Shown: piece after piece, positions 44,998 to 56,616 of the stretch
How the letters are laid out: each line of letters opens with the position of its first letter
Position numbering within the stretch: the stretch's first letter is position 1
Origin: Hypericum androsaemum
Taxonomy: Eukaryota > Streptophyta > Magnoliopsida > Malpighiales > Hypericaceae
Direction of reading: 5' to 3'
DNA: 64,000 nt
Assembly: GCA_963995505.1 (NCBI GenBank)
Contig: OZ023186.1
Coordinates: 9,369,570-9,433,569, forward strand
The notes under the pieces: model-generated
Seen by the model: only the letters and a program-made list of their open reading frames with translations
Told to the model about the DNA's origin: nothing
Databases searched by the model: none
Position numbers and translations under genes: made by a program

Positions 44998-45595
44998 TGT
45001 CCAACACCACCAAATCCAATAAACATTTCCCCCTCCGAAATGGATTAACCGAACAGAGAAACAAAAAAAAACCCAAAAAAAACAAATAGAAAACAGAGAA
45101 AGTTTCCTCTCGGAACCCTCCTCTTCGATCTCCTTCCACCGTACGACAAGCTTTCCCTTCCAAGTTCGTTTTCCATTTCCTCTTCTCCTTTCCATTTCCC
45201 GTTTTATTTCCGCTTTCCTCAAGTTTTAATTCCGTTTTAATTCGAATTCCGAGCTTGTTTCTGTTTCTAAAGGGGGACAGTGTAATGTCAGGCTTCTTTA
45301 CGAGTGAGGAGCCATTTCTCCGCTCCACTTAATTTCTATTTCTGGAGAGAGAATTAACCTAACTGGAGTGTAGCTAGGGTTTCTTTTTTTCTTTTTCTTT
45401 TTCCTGTTTTGTTACTATGGAGCGGTTACTTTTATTGATTTTGCAGGTGTGTTTGGAGGAGGAGAATTGTGGTTATAGCGGCCTAGGTTTTGGGTTTAGC
45501 GAAGTGGATTGGCGAATGGTGCGCGTTTTGTGGTGATTGGGGGAGAGAATTGTGAGAGTAGGTGTGTGAGGATTGGTGATTGCGGTTGGAATTGG

Positions 45596-48500
45596 ATGGG
45601 TAATAAACTTGGGAGGAGGAGGCCGGTGGTGGACGAGAGGTACACGAAGCCGCAAGGGCTGTATGTTCACAAAGATGTGGATCACAAGAAGCTAAGGAAG
45701 CTGATTCTCGAGTCCAAGCTTGCTCCGTGTTTTCCTGGGGACGAGGAGACTTTCCACGAGCACGAAGAGTGTCCGATTTGTTTCTTGGTCTGTGGTTAAC
45801 TTTTGTTTTATGTGTGCATTTTTTAGCCTGGAATGCATTTTGTCTGATAGATTTGGCCTTTCGCTGTTTTTATGTTCCAGTATTACCCAAGTCTGAACCG
45901 GTCAAGATGTTGCATGAAGGGAATTTGTACAGGTGATTATTATTCGTGGGTGTTGATTATGCGAGTATGCAGCTATTCGGTTTTTTTATGCGATTTGACT
46001 TTTCGTTCTCTGCTTCAGAGTGCTTCCTTCAAATGAAGAATCCAAATTCTGCTCGGCCTACCCAGTATCCTTCAGAGATTTTTATGGTTGCTTTACAAGA
46101 GGTTTTTGTTTTTTGCTTATTGTTCTATTCTACCGATATTCTATATTCCAAACTTGTGGTACTTAACAGCATCAGGTGCCCCTTCTGCAAAACCTCCAAC
46201 TACGCAGTTGAGTATCGAGGTGTTAAGACAAAGGAGGAAAAGGGTTTGGAGCAAATTGTAAGTTTTCTTGTTACAGTAAACTTTGCATTCTTACTCCATC
46301 TAATATTATCTTTCATGCTAGAGTTTTGGGTTTTATAAAACCTTTTGGGCTTTCAGGAAGAGCAACGTGTTATAGAAGCGAAGATACGGATGCGGCAGCA
46401 AGAACTTCTGGATGAAGAAGAGAGAACTCAGAATAAATTGGAACCAAGTTCCTCTAGCACCAATATCTCACCACAGGAAGTTGAATGTAGCTCGTCTGCA
46501 GGTACTCTTTTTTTAGTTATGTTGGTTGCATGCACATGCTATTTTCAATTTGGCCATTGAAAGAAGTATTCACTTTCTATCTTTTAGCTGCTTATCATAA
46601 GTCCCCTGTGGAAATTGAGGAAACAAATGATGTTCAACGTTCATACAAACGCCCTGCATACTCTACAGCAAACAGGTACTGTTTGGCTCTTATTTTAGTC
46701 TGTCTTTAGTCTTTAGATGGCTGAAATGTTTATGTGATGAGATCTTCGTCTTCCTCCTTATTCTGCTGGTTTGGTACTTGGAAAAGTAATTACCGAGGAA
46801 GGGGGCAATTATGCTATTATCTGACATACAGAAACTGAGAACTGACTGATGCTACCTTGTAACATGTAACCCCTCACGTTGTTTTGTATAGTATTGTTGC
46901 TCTCTGATTGCCTCCTAAGATGTCGGATGTCCTACTTCTGTTGCTGACAATGTTTTTTAGTTTCATTTTTCATTCAAGCTTTGTGCTGGTATACGGGGTA
47001 CATTTCTTCGTTAGAGAGACTATCTGGGATGCAAATCAAAAGAATGGGTGGATTCTTTAACAATGTTAAAAATTAAGGACTTACATTGTCTTTGGAATTT
47101 TGTACCTCTTAGGACGTTTTACATAAACCAAGTGTACTACTTTTAATGGCACGTGTTATCTTTCTGTAGGGCATCGACATCATCGTGAAAATAGGGTCTT
47201 GTTTCATATTTACTAAGCCTGAATGCATGGCATGTGTTATTTTTCTATTAGGTGTCAACATCATCACGATAAGGGTCTTGTTCTTATTTACTGAGCCTAA
47301 ATGCAGATTATATGATAGAGAAAGTGTCCCTAATCTTGCGGTCATGTGTGTCCCTAATCTTATTCGGGCTATGGCTGTTACTTCAGTCTCTCCAATTACT
47401 GTATTGTGTTATATTTCCAGTTTGATACTGACAATTTACAATTATATTTCTTTGCTGATTTTATGGTTGAACAATTGCTTTTCAGGGAAGAAGAGTTTGA
47501 TTTGGATCTGGAAGACATTATGGTGATGGAGGCTATATGGCTTTCTATTCAGGTAACTACAAGATTGTTTTCATTGATTTTAGTTCCATCATATCCCGGA
47601 TTTGAGATTCACTTATAAACTTTGTGCTTGAATGATCTTTCAAAGCTGGTTAAAAAGGGGGCGACTGGTGCATGGATATTTTTATGCTGCGACTACAACA
47701 TGCTAACTTGTTGGACCTGCAACCTATGCTTGCATTAGATCTGACTCAACATCCACCCTCAATTCACTTTTAAGCTTGGCCCTAAATGATCTATTTTTAC
47801 TGGTCATGAATGCATGATATGTTTGGATGGAGCTCGGGGAGCATCCACCAGTTTTATTGCATATCTTGGGACTGGTATCCTTCAATCTGCTTCTGCTGGA
47901 TGATGTGCCCCCTTCTATAAGTTTCTCTCAATACTGGCCCTCCGATAACAATGGTCTAGCTTCACCCTTGTCACCTTTGGTCAAAGGCCTCCAAGTTTGT
48001 TCTGGGCTCTTTGGCAATTGGTTTAGCATTATGAGATATTAGCTTCACACCTGGTCACTTAAGTTGTTTGACAGCCTACATACAATCTTGCTATTGTCAT
48101 CGACATGTCGTTTTCTTATCTATGATACAAGGACGTTAAAACACTGCAGTCTTTTGCATAACCTTCCTATCTCCCTTTGCCCTAGCAATCTCCATAACCC
48201 CCTCTCGTGTTTACTCTGAAATTATTAGAACTTTGTTTGCGTTTATGATAGTCTATACTGATTAGAACTTCTCTTTCTTTCCTCCGATTTAGCTATAGTT
48301 TCAGCTGTTCCTCGAGCTTATATTGCGTCTAATTGAAGAGATTTCTGGACGAAATGTGGTGCAGGCAAAGGATAGACAGAGAAATATGGGCTGTGGCGAG
48401 GCTTCTGTGTCTGATCAGTATGCATTGGAAGCTCGTTACACAACACCACTTATCCCTCCTCTAGCTGGACCATCTTCGTCTCCTTCTGGTGGTCTTGCTT

Positions 48501-48967
48501 GCGCAATTGCCGCTCTTGCTGAGCGTCAGCAGCTTAATGGGGAATCGTCTTTCCAGAATAATGGAATCATGTCTACCAATAACATGGGTCCTGGAGGTAG
48601 CAACTTTTATCATAGAATGGATCAGGATACAGCAAATTACATTACAGCGCAGAGCGCATGCCACATGCTACCAGATTGCCGGATGACAGCAGAAGCAAGA
48701 AATGATGGCGACTGGTGTGCTGCTCGTGGATCAGATGCTGCTGAAGCTGGTACAAGCTATGCAAGCTCAGACACGACTGAAGATTGTAGTAGATTTAATG
48801 CATTGCTACCACCACCGCCGCCGCCCGACGAGATCAATGGGACCTTCGATAGTGTTTCTGCACCAATTGTTCCCGAGACTTTTGAGGAACAGATGATGCT
48901 GGCCATGGCTGTTTCACTTGCCGAGGCTAGAGCAATGGCTGTTGTACCTAGGAGTGATTGGCAATAG
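45596..48967 (+). CDS. DA2L: DA2/GW2-like RING-type E3 ubiquitin ligase
   Basis: Eight coding exons: 45596-45787, 45881-45932, 46019-46064, 46176-46257, 46357-46501, 46588-46675, 47486-47552 and 48365-48967. They give 424 residues with all phases consistent, and the family length is about 425. Known DA2/GW2 ligases limit organ and seed size by ubiquitinating growth regulators such as DA1; that role here is inference. An MGNKLG start suggests N-myristoylation and picks the internal ATG at 45596 over an in-frame upstream one at 45509. The RING spans Cys59/Cys62 (ECPICFL), Cys74-Cys75, Cys80/Cys83 (GICTECFLQM) and Cys98/Cys101 (CPFCK), followed by the conserved [12 protein letters not shown] and a coiled region ([18 protein letters not shown]). 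[15 protein letters not shown] and a C-terminal [15 protein letters not shown] resemble ubiquitin-interacting helices. The third intron is U12-type. Confidence 0.93.
46065..46175 (+). other. U12-type GT-AG intron within the RING coding region
   Basis: The donor GTATCCTTC matches the U12 consensus GTATCCTTT at 8 of 9 positions. GTACTTAAC at 46159-46167 matches TTCCTTAAC at 7 of 9. Its branch adenosine (46166) is 10 nt from the next exon, and no polypyrimidine tract precedes the AG, as expected for U12 introns. Splicing joins CA|G TGC and yields PTQ-CPFCK, completing the last RING Cys pair. Confidence 0.82.
47148..47305. repeat. 79-bp tandem duplication in a DA2-like intron
   Basis: GGCACGTGTTATCTTTCTG... 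(47148) is repeated as GGCATGTGTTATTTTTCTA... (47227). Both end in TTTACT(A/G)AGCCT(G/A)AATGCA. It is intronic and non-coding. Confidence 0.8.
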
Positions 48968-49630
48968 TCTTCTGGACTGAGCTCCAACATACCGGCTGAA
49001 GGTCTCAGCTCTCGATATGCTACCTCGAGTCGCCCATTTATGTGCTGAATGCAACTGACGGAGATTGAGGTAGTGAAAGCTCTTTCCGAACTTCCTCGCC
49101 ATAAATACCTTGCAAGAGAATAGATAGTTCTAGTGAAACGAAACCTGATGTATTGGTTAGCTGTGTCAGTAGAACTAATATTCTTTGCGCTTAAATTTGT
49201 CGCCCTTTTCTTTTCACTTCATCTACTTTTCCCTGCCACAGTTTCGGGTTCAAATTCAATTTTGTTGCTTCTATCAGGGGGGAAGCTGCCCAAGGTCTAT
49301 TATCAGTAAAATATATACAATTGTGTGAGTATTTGCTCTTAGCTTTTTTGTTCTTGAATTGTATCATCTGTGCTGTTTGGCTGAAATCGGCGATTGGGAC
49401 GACCGGCCGGCCAGTGGGGGCAAACCGAAGATCGATAACTTATTTTTTTGATGGAAGCTTTGTTTCTGATAGGACAAGGAGCCTGATTAGTGGCTTTAAT
49501 CCCTTTTACAATCCCCCGATCAGGCATTTAAGTACTAGCAAGGGAATAAGAAGCCGACCTAGAAGATCCCCAATGGTAAGCAACCATTTTACATGGACGT
49601 AAAAGGAGGAAGACTAGTATCCTAAGGCTG
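48968..49630. other. Convergent 3' regions of the DA2-like and ICR genes
   Basis: 663 bp separate the two stop codons. No further gene is seen. Short open frames lack homology features. Confidence 0.6.
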
Positions 49631-50833
49631 TTACTTGTGGCCTTTCTTTCTCCACAAGTCACCAAACATTCTAATACTGGAACCCTTGTGCTTGCTGCCA
49701 CTTCTGAAGCCATCTTCCTGATCATCAGCCATCCCGGGGGACCCCACGAAGCTGGTGTAACCATCAGCCGGGGTATGAAATACGCTGCTGCCGAGGTGCT
49801 TGTCCATGGAGCCGCATCTATCGGAAATCCTTCCGTTCATCTCCACCCCGCCTGCGAGTACTGCAGCAGCCGCATCTGCTGCTTTCCTCCACTGGTCTGT
49901 CTGCACCCTCATCTTTTTAATCTCTGCTTCCAGAGCTTCCTTCTCTCCTTTGGCAGCTTCCAGTTTTCCATTTAACTCCGCGGCAACTGCTTTGCTTGCT
50001 TCCAGCTCCTCTCCTAGTTGGCTTAGATTCAAAGACATTTCCTCCTCCTTGACTTTAGCAGATACAATTTGGGAACAAGCTCCAGAAAGTTTCTTCTTTA
50101 AGCTCTCATTCTCTACGCTGCACACTTCAAGTTCTTTTTCTTTCTCCTCCAACTTCGATTTAAGAATCTCTATGTCATCGTCCTTCGGTTCCGACTCTTC
50201 GCATGGCTTTTCTGGCTCCGGTTTTGTAGAAGATGCATCAAGTGGCCTGGTTCCTTTATGCAACTGATCGACGGAGTCTTCAGTCTCATCTTTGAGAGCT
50301 TCAGGTTTCCGCTCCACCGGACCCTCGTAATAAACTTCAACTTCCTGCTGTGTAATATCAGAAGTTTCACCGGAAATGCAGCTGCCTGCTTCTTTTGAAT
50401 CCTCTGCAGCTTCAGCAGGAGAATCTGTGACTGGAACATCATCGGACCTGCGAACTACAGCTTTCTTAGATTTCTTCAGTGTCTGGTGCTGGGCATCTTT
50501 CTTAGCAACTTCGGCTGAAACCAACTGTACTTTTAAAACCTTCAGCTCTTTTTGTGCTTGGCCAAGCTGAGATTCTAAATCTGCGATCCGAGAACCAAGT
50601 TTCTTGGAATCAGGTAGGGTGCTTCTAGGAGATCGACGATCTTCTAACTTGGTACTCCTTTCAGCGCTGGAAGTCCTCAGCGGATTTGATCCTCGAAGAG
50701 ATGGCCGTTGAGGCGCGTCGGAGCTCCTACACGTCAGAGAAAGCAGTAAGACTCAGGCAGCACCGAGACAAGTTACGCTCGTCTGCGACAGCAGAAAATG
50801 AGGTAAGTTCCATTACCTTGACCTCGTCGGCAT
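49631..50833 (-). CDS. ICR: Interactor of constitutive active ROPs (ICR/RIP family)
   Basis: Two coding exons, 50833-50817 (MPTRS + 2 nt) and 50726-49631, give 370 residues in frame. ICR/RIP proteins are plant coiled-coil effectors that bind GTP-bound ROP GTPases and link them to membrane polarity, exocytosis or microtubules. Signature features are a basic, Ser/Arg-rich N-terminus, the LGSRIADLESQLGQAQKELK coiled-coil start, a central acidic linker, a second coiled coil (DDDIEILKSKLEEKEKELE ... EIKKMRVQTD), the diagnostic QWRKAA motif at residues 284-289 followed by AAAAVLAGG, and the basic C-terminal tail (RMFGDLWRKKGHK). The short first coding exon with MPRxR-like residues is typical. The gene converges with the DA2-like gene. 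A 5'UTR exon probably lies at about 52709-52790, with a donor AAGAAAG|GTTGG on minus. Confidence 0.93.
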
Positions 50834-52800
50834 CTAGCTAGAAGCTGATCAAATGTTCTACCTGTCCCTGAATGTAATACCTGAATCAAAGATGAAATAC
50901 ACGCAGAGCGATAGATTATCGGGGAATGCCATGGCAAATATAATGATTATACTACCAGCTCCAAACTACAGTCAGATTCTCTAAAGCAAGAATGCAGCAT
51001 TTTCATGTAAGACTATCTTCTTCTTGTCGGTCAGGAAGAGCGCGGTCGATACTCGAAGAATCGTCATCGATCAGCAACCGCGCTGTAATACCAACTAGCA
51101 CCATTAACGAATGGGATACGAAGCAAGTAACAAACGGATCGTTCAGCAACGTTAACTAAGCCGAAAACCTGATGCTGTTAGAAAAGAGGCAAACCAAGGC
51201 ACAGTGGATTTCATATAACAGAAAAGAACAATCAACACAGTAAGTGTTAGTGGGGTATTATTACCTGCCACTGCCCAATAACTGAAGCAAGCAACTGAGT
51301 TAGAGTTTCAGTAAGCAATCCACCCTAAATAGCTTTGTCCTAGCACCTGAGAAAAAATTAAGGCACACTAGGACTCAACCAATCTCACTAACCCTCTGAA
51401 ATTAAAAAAAAAAGAAAAAGAAAAACCAGAAGGAAGCGGCTTATCTAATAATAATAATAAAAGGTACAAGAAAAGCAAACGCATTGCCACTTTTTAGTAC
51501 ATGCTCCCCCCACTCACATGAAGAAAATATATCTGCTTCTTGAACTACGGAAAAAGCAACTTTTTTGTGATTTTCTTTTCGTGTTTTCAAGAGTCGTGCG
51601 AATAACGAACAACGAAAAAAATCCAATTTATTATGAACAATCATAAACAAAAAAAATCTGAGTCACGTGTACTCACTCAAGGACAGAATTAGCATTAAAT
51701 AATTTTAATCTAGAAATTACTGCCTTGTCACATTTATGTCATTTTCATTTGACTCTCTACTGACAGGCCAAAGTAGTGGACGACAGACATAAATCAGGAG
51801 AGACTGTGACAGGAAGGAACGCTCGAGCGTCTCCCTGGAAAGAAACTACACGATGCCACCTGCACCACCTGTACTATTTAAGTATTTTAGTTGCAAATTC
51901 GAATTATTCGTTTCGGTAAATATTTGGTTATAAAATTAAATTTTGATCCCACGTATTTATATAAACAAGATAAGTGTGTACAGCTCATCATAATAGACGG
52001 ACAGGTCTGACTTATATTTGGATCATTATTCACCTCATAATTGGCAAATTCAAAGTCTTTGTTGGACAAACTGTGTTATTAAATGTACATAGGGACAGAA
52101 TAATAATATTCTGAACCGCTGATTGCGTTACCATCAAGATCTGTAAATGAATAATAAAAGGGGAATAAATTGACATTTCAAGCAAATATTGACAAGTTTA
52201 TCATGCAGATTTATTTTGGGTCTCAGAAACCCACGAGATACCCAGCAACTGGATTAGCATAATAACCTCTCTTTTCTGTATAAACCCGGTTCCTAAAATG
52301 ATGAGTTAGTGAATTTCATATCAGAACAAATAATTATCTTGATTCAATCGAAATTAGACAAGTAAAGCACGTTTCTTAACCGGTTATGGGAGTACTTCAA
52401 AATCAGTAAACCCCATTTCGAAGAAATCATCTCTTCCATGAAAATATTTACCGAAAAAGTAAAAGCCATTTTGACCGAAATGATTTGAGAACAGATGGAA
52501 AGTTATCTACTTTAAACACACCATAGTCGCAACTCGTGATGTGTTAATCTCGGCATACTCCCATCTAATCAACAACAAACTCAATCATCTACAAATGTTT
52601 CTTCTTAAAAATGCAAAAGCAAAGCACATAAGCCAAGACAGAAGAAACAGCAGTTATATTGAAGAGAAGAAAATGTCAGGAAAACTTGAATTAAATGGTT
52701 AAAGAACCAACCTTTCTTAGTAAAGGAGGAGTCTTTTATCACCGACCAGATCAAAGGGTTCTTCTTCTTCTTCTTGTAGGGAGTGGGAGAAGTGTAAAGA
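50834..52800 (-). other. Presumed 5'UTR intron and leader of the ICR gene
   Basis: There is no coding sequence. A minus-strand donor-like AAGAAAG|GTTGGTTC near 52710 and a TTTATTTATATG element near 52838 suggest a leader exon at about 52709-52790 and a 1.9-kb leader intron. The 84-codon frame at 52717-52971 spans promoter and leader and is not called. Confidence 0.45.
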
Positions 52801-54690
52801 AACTGAAATGTTGGTGGTGATCCCTTTGAAACATATAAATAAAAGTGGCAGTTTTTTAGTTTTTATTTTAAAACCACCACTAGAAAACGACGACGACAAC
52901 AACAAGAAGATTATACCAAAAAAAAAAGAAGAAAACAACAACAAAATGGTGAAAGAAATTGAAACCGACAAGGTCTAACGGTTGGAAAATCTCACAGCCC
53001 ACGAAGCTATTTATGTCAACCTAGAGAGAGAAAAAGAAGAGAGAGATTTGAAGTTTAGAAGTTTGAATTAAAGCTGGCAAGGAGGGAAGAAGGGGCTGGG
53101 GAGCATATCTGATATTTATTTTTATTTTTGAAATGGTATGATATTCGAATAATTATAAAATTAACTAATCTAAGTTTTTATAGAGGTGAACTTTCATGGG
53201 ATTATTGTTAATCTCAATTTGTCAAAAAAAATGCGAATCTAAAAATTTTCTACCATCAAACTAAACAAAACCACGTTATATGGTACTTGTTTTAAAACGT
53301 ATCATATTACAACTTACAAGATACTAAAATGAAGTTTTTCTGTTTATATAATCAATATCGAGAAAAATGAGGTACGTGACAAAAAGATAATTTAAAGAGG
53401 GAGCCGACCGATGCCTAATAAATAATAAATGTTGCAATAACATTATATTGTGGGGGGAAATCAACCCTGTACTTTTTTAGCTACATTGCAAGTCAACTTT
53501 TCTCTTTCCCAAAATTTTCATTATTGGCGAACTTTTTTTAAGGCAATTCTTGTTGGCCAGCCCGTTGGTCATATATTGTCTATCTTAAAGAATTCAAATC
53601 ATTTACATTTCCCACGTTCTTGAACTTTTGCAATAATTTGGAAGATTGTTCCCCGAATTAAAAAAAAGGAGTAATTTGGAGGAATGTTATTTGGATTTTA
53701 GCCAAATTTTGTACGTTGACCTGATTCAAAATGGGAGGGCATGATATCCGTACGCAAAACAGAAGAAGTAATTTTATATTGCCAATTGATACACTAATTA
53801 GCTTTCAAAAACAAAAGAACTGTTGAATTTTTTAATTAAAATTCCTAATTTTTTTAATTTAATATATATTATAATCTTCATTTTTTAATTCCAAAAGCCT
53901 TTACTTGATATAATATTACGATAATTTAACTCATAATAATTTGTATTTTATTCCATATTACTTTTTAATTATGCATTTTGAGCAAATACAGAATAATCTA
54001 TTTTTGTTTTTGGGACATTACTGTAAAATAACTACACATACTTATGATACTTTAAAGAAGAATAAAGACTAAATAGAACCATGTACAATAAACATTCTAT
54101 ACTAAAAAGTTTAGTCGTTTTGCACCATCTCCATTACATGGACCAATTAATACTCTCTATTAATTTTTCGATCACAAATGGTAACTCGTGTTATGGTGGC
54201 GTCTATGTTGGTGTGCTTATGCCAAATTAGCATTAACCATTCATATTATATTTCAAAATAATTAACAAAAAATATTATTAAGTTTTCATTTACTTTAAAA
54301 AATAATATTGTTTTAAATTATTTAGTATTAGTTATTCATGTTGATGAGGCAAAAATATGCTAACGTGAACGCCATCTATAAAATGATGTATTACCAATGA
54401 TCAGAAATTTGATCGGATGGTGTTAATTTGTGGTCCAAATTAAAATGTAAGTGTTAATTGTACTTTCTTTACAAGTACATGGAGTTAGATGTTTTTAATT
54501 TAATTTTCAAAAAGATACCTTATGTATTATTTACCAATTAGAAAAAGGCTATCATGGACATATTATTTTCATAAACACTAATTTTTTAATCAACTATTAG
54601 CTGTTAGAACTCAAAGTATTTTCATATTTAATATTGTAGGAATATTATTATTCGTAACTCTAATACCATGTGATACTCAATAAATGGTAA
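52801..54690. other. ICR promoter side and intergenic AT-rich DNA
   Basis: AT-rich non-coding sequence. GAAGAAGAAG and ACAACAACAA microsatellites lie near the presumed start. No other gene is seen. Confidence 0.5.
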
Positions 54691-54699
54691 TCAATGGTG

Positions 54700-54955
54700 G
54701 TTTCGAATTCAGTGGGCACTACATAAAAGATGTCCATACGGAGGGAACTACATTTGGGCCGTCAGATTTGATTGTCTTTAAATCTGATGGTCAATAACAT
54801 ATCAGGTGATATTGGTTTGCACGTGAAGTGATATTGGTTTCCATGAGACTAGTTTGCATATGAAGTAATATTGATTTGCATGTGAAGTGATATTGGCTTG
54901 TATGTATAAAGATATTGGTTTGCGTTAATTCTTGTCCCCACTGAATCTGATCCCC
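54700..54955 (+). mobile_element. Element C: short MULE-type element with 22-bp repeats
   Basis: Flanked by an exact 9-bp duplication TCAATGGTG (54691-54699 and 54956-54964). The left end GTTTCGAATTCAGTGGGCAC and right end TTGTCCCCACTGAATCTGAT are the family TIRs. Left subterminal ACTACATAAAAG and GTCAGATTTGATTG match A and B. The interior (54802-54930) is six 22-bp units of the type TGATATTGGTTTGCATGTGA + AG, the same AAACCAATATC core on the opposite strand. At 256 bp it is the simplest member that has the array. Confidence 0.88.
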
Positions 54956-54964
54956 TCAATGGTG

Positions 54965-55208
54965 AGTATCATATATTGTGTGTCGAAGAATAATTTGACG
55001 ATGCCATCATAATAGGAACTCGTTGCAAGTTTTTGTGATTTATAAATTTTAATATTTATATATTTACTAGATCGATTATTTTAAGATTGATTAGTAGAAT
55101 TTTGAAATGTGATATCGAAGTCTTGCTATTATTTTGGCGCATATGGTTAGCTCCAGATCCTTTGATCTTCCAAAAAAAAAAATCCTTTGGTCTTGTATAT
55201 TGCTCGGG
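54965..55208. other. Spacer between elements C and E
   Basis: 244 bp of AT-rich DNA separates two members of the same family. No other feature is seen. Confidence 0.5.
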
Positions 55209-55515
55209 CCTCAGTCTTGGGAATGGATTTGGCGGGGACTCCCCAAAAATGGGGACTAAAGGGGTTCTAGTAGCAAGTTAGATATTATTAAAGCAATAAG
55301 GGATAATATTGGAAAACTAACAAAAATAAAAAAAAATTAAAAATTAGCCAGCACACTTTTTTTATGGAAAGAGAAAGGGACGCTTCATATTCTGGTGAAA
55401 GAAGGACTCTCTCTCTCTCTCTTTAAATTATTGTCAATTTCAAAAATCCTACCAACCTCTAGGTATATTTTTTTAAATAACTAAATTCAAAGAACCAAAG
55501 AACGAAATCTCAATA

Positions 55516-56380
55516 GAAAACCAATATCACTATGTTCAAAAACTAATATCACTACGTTCGGAGAACAATATTACTACGTTCGGAGACCAACATCACTACC
55601 TTCGAAAACCAATATCACTACATTTAGAAAACAATATCAATAGAGACTCAAACCAATATCATTATATCCAAAAACTAATATCATCACATCTGAAAACCAA
55701 TATCAGTACAGACTAAAACTAATATAACCAATATTATTAGCGACTGAAACCAATATCAGTACAGACTAAAACTAATATCAATACGTACGCAAACCAATAT
55801 CATTACATCTGAAAACTAATATTAATACATACTCAAACCAATATCATTAGCGACTGAAACCAATATTACTACGTTCGCAAATAAAAATCGCTACCTTTGG
55901 AAACCAATATCATTAGCGACTGAAACAAATATTACTACGTTCACAAACCAATATCACTACGTTCGAAAATCAATATCACTACGTTTGAAAATTAATATCA
56001 CTACATTCGAAAACTAATATCAATATATTCGAAAACTAATATCGATACATTCGAAAACCAACATACTAAAACCAACATCAATACAGACTCAAACCAATAT
56101 CATTACATATGAAAACCAATATTACTACATATGAAAATCAATATTAGTACAGACTAAAATCAATGTCAATACGTACTCAAACTAATATCAATACATACTC
56201 AAATCAATATTATTATCAATTGAAATCAATAACAGTACAGAGTAAAATCAATATTAGTATAGACCAAAACCAATATCAATATGTACTCAAACCAATATCA
56301 TTACATCTGAAAATCAATATTAATACATACTCAAACCAACATCATTAGCGACTGAAACCAATATCATACAGACTAAAACC
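55516..56380 (+). repeat. 22-bp ACCAATATC minisatellite inside element E
   Basis: About 38 monomers of about 22 bp with the core AACCAATATCA. The variable half differs from A/B: CTACGTTCGAA, TTAGCGACTGAA, GTACAGACTAAA, ATACATACTCAAA, TTACATCTGAAA. Variants are interspersed, which suggests repeated local duplication. Relative to the element termini the array is inverted compared with A and B. Confidence 0.9.
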
Positions 56381-56616
56381 AAGCCGAGTACTCGAGAAAA
56401 CCCTGGAGGAGCTCGATCTCATCCTCGTCGGTCCACAGCCGCCGCATCTTGTCTAGCGGGAGGGGTTTCCGGTCGAGCTGCGGTAGGGAGGGGAGGACGA
56501 CCGAAATCTCAGGATAATCTCAGGATCATCCTCGAGGTCGTCATGGGACTGGGACGATCGGTCGTCATCGTCGAGATCGAAGACGGCATCGTGTTGCTCC
56601 GTTGCTGAGACGCCAT
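56378..56616 (-). pseudogene. Captured 5' fragment of a GeBP-like transcription factor gene
   Basis: On minus, an ATG (56616) preceded by a CT-rich leader opens a frame beginning MASQQRSNT. An acidic region (DLDDDDRSSQSHDDLEDDPE) lies in a shifted frame, and a third segment ends in KMRRLWTDEDEIELLQGFLE, which matches the start of the DUF573 DNA-binding domain of GeBP/GPL proteins. A perfect 11-bp tandem duplication (56505-56526) accounts for one of the frame changes. The fragment then runs into the minisatellite and stops (56378). It is a captured gene piece, not a functional gene. Confidence 0.75.

Noticed and set aside
45509..45595. An in-frame upstream ATG for the DA2-like protein.
   Set aside because: The family starts at MGNK(L/R), and a myristoylation-type N-terminus would be lost with the 29-residue extension, which has no family similarity.
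52717..52971. An 84-codon minus-strand frame with a hydrophobic start.
   Set aside because: It spans the presumed ICR promoter and leader exon. Composition is microsatellite-driven and there is no homology signature.
56163..56348. A 61-codon plus-strand frame rich in Asn/Gln/Ile/Tyr.
   Set aside because: A translation of the element E minisatellite.
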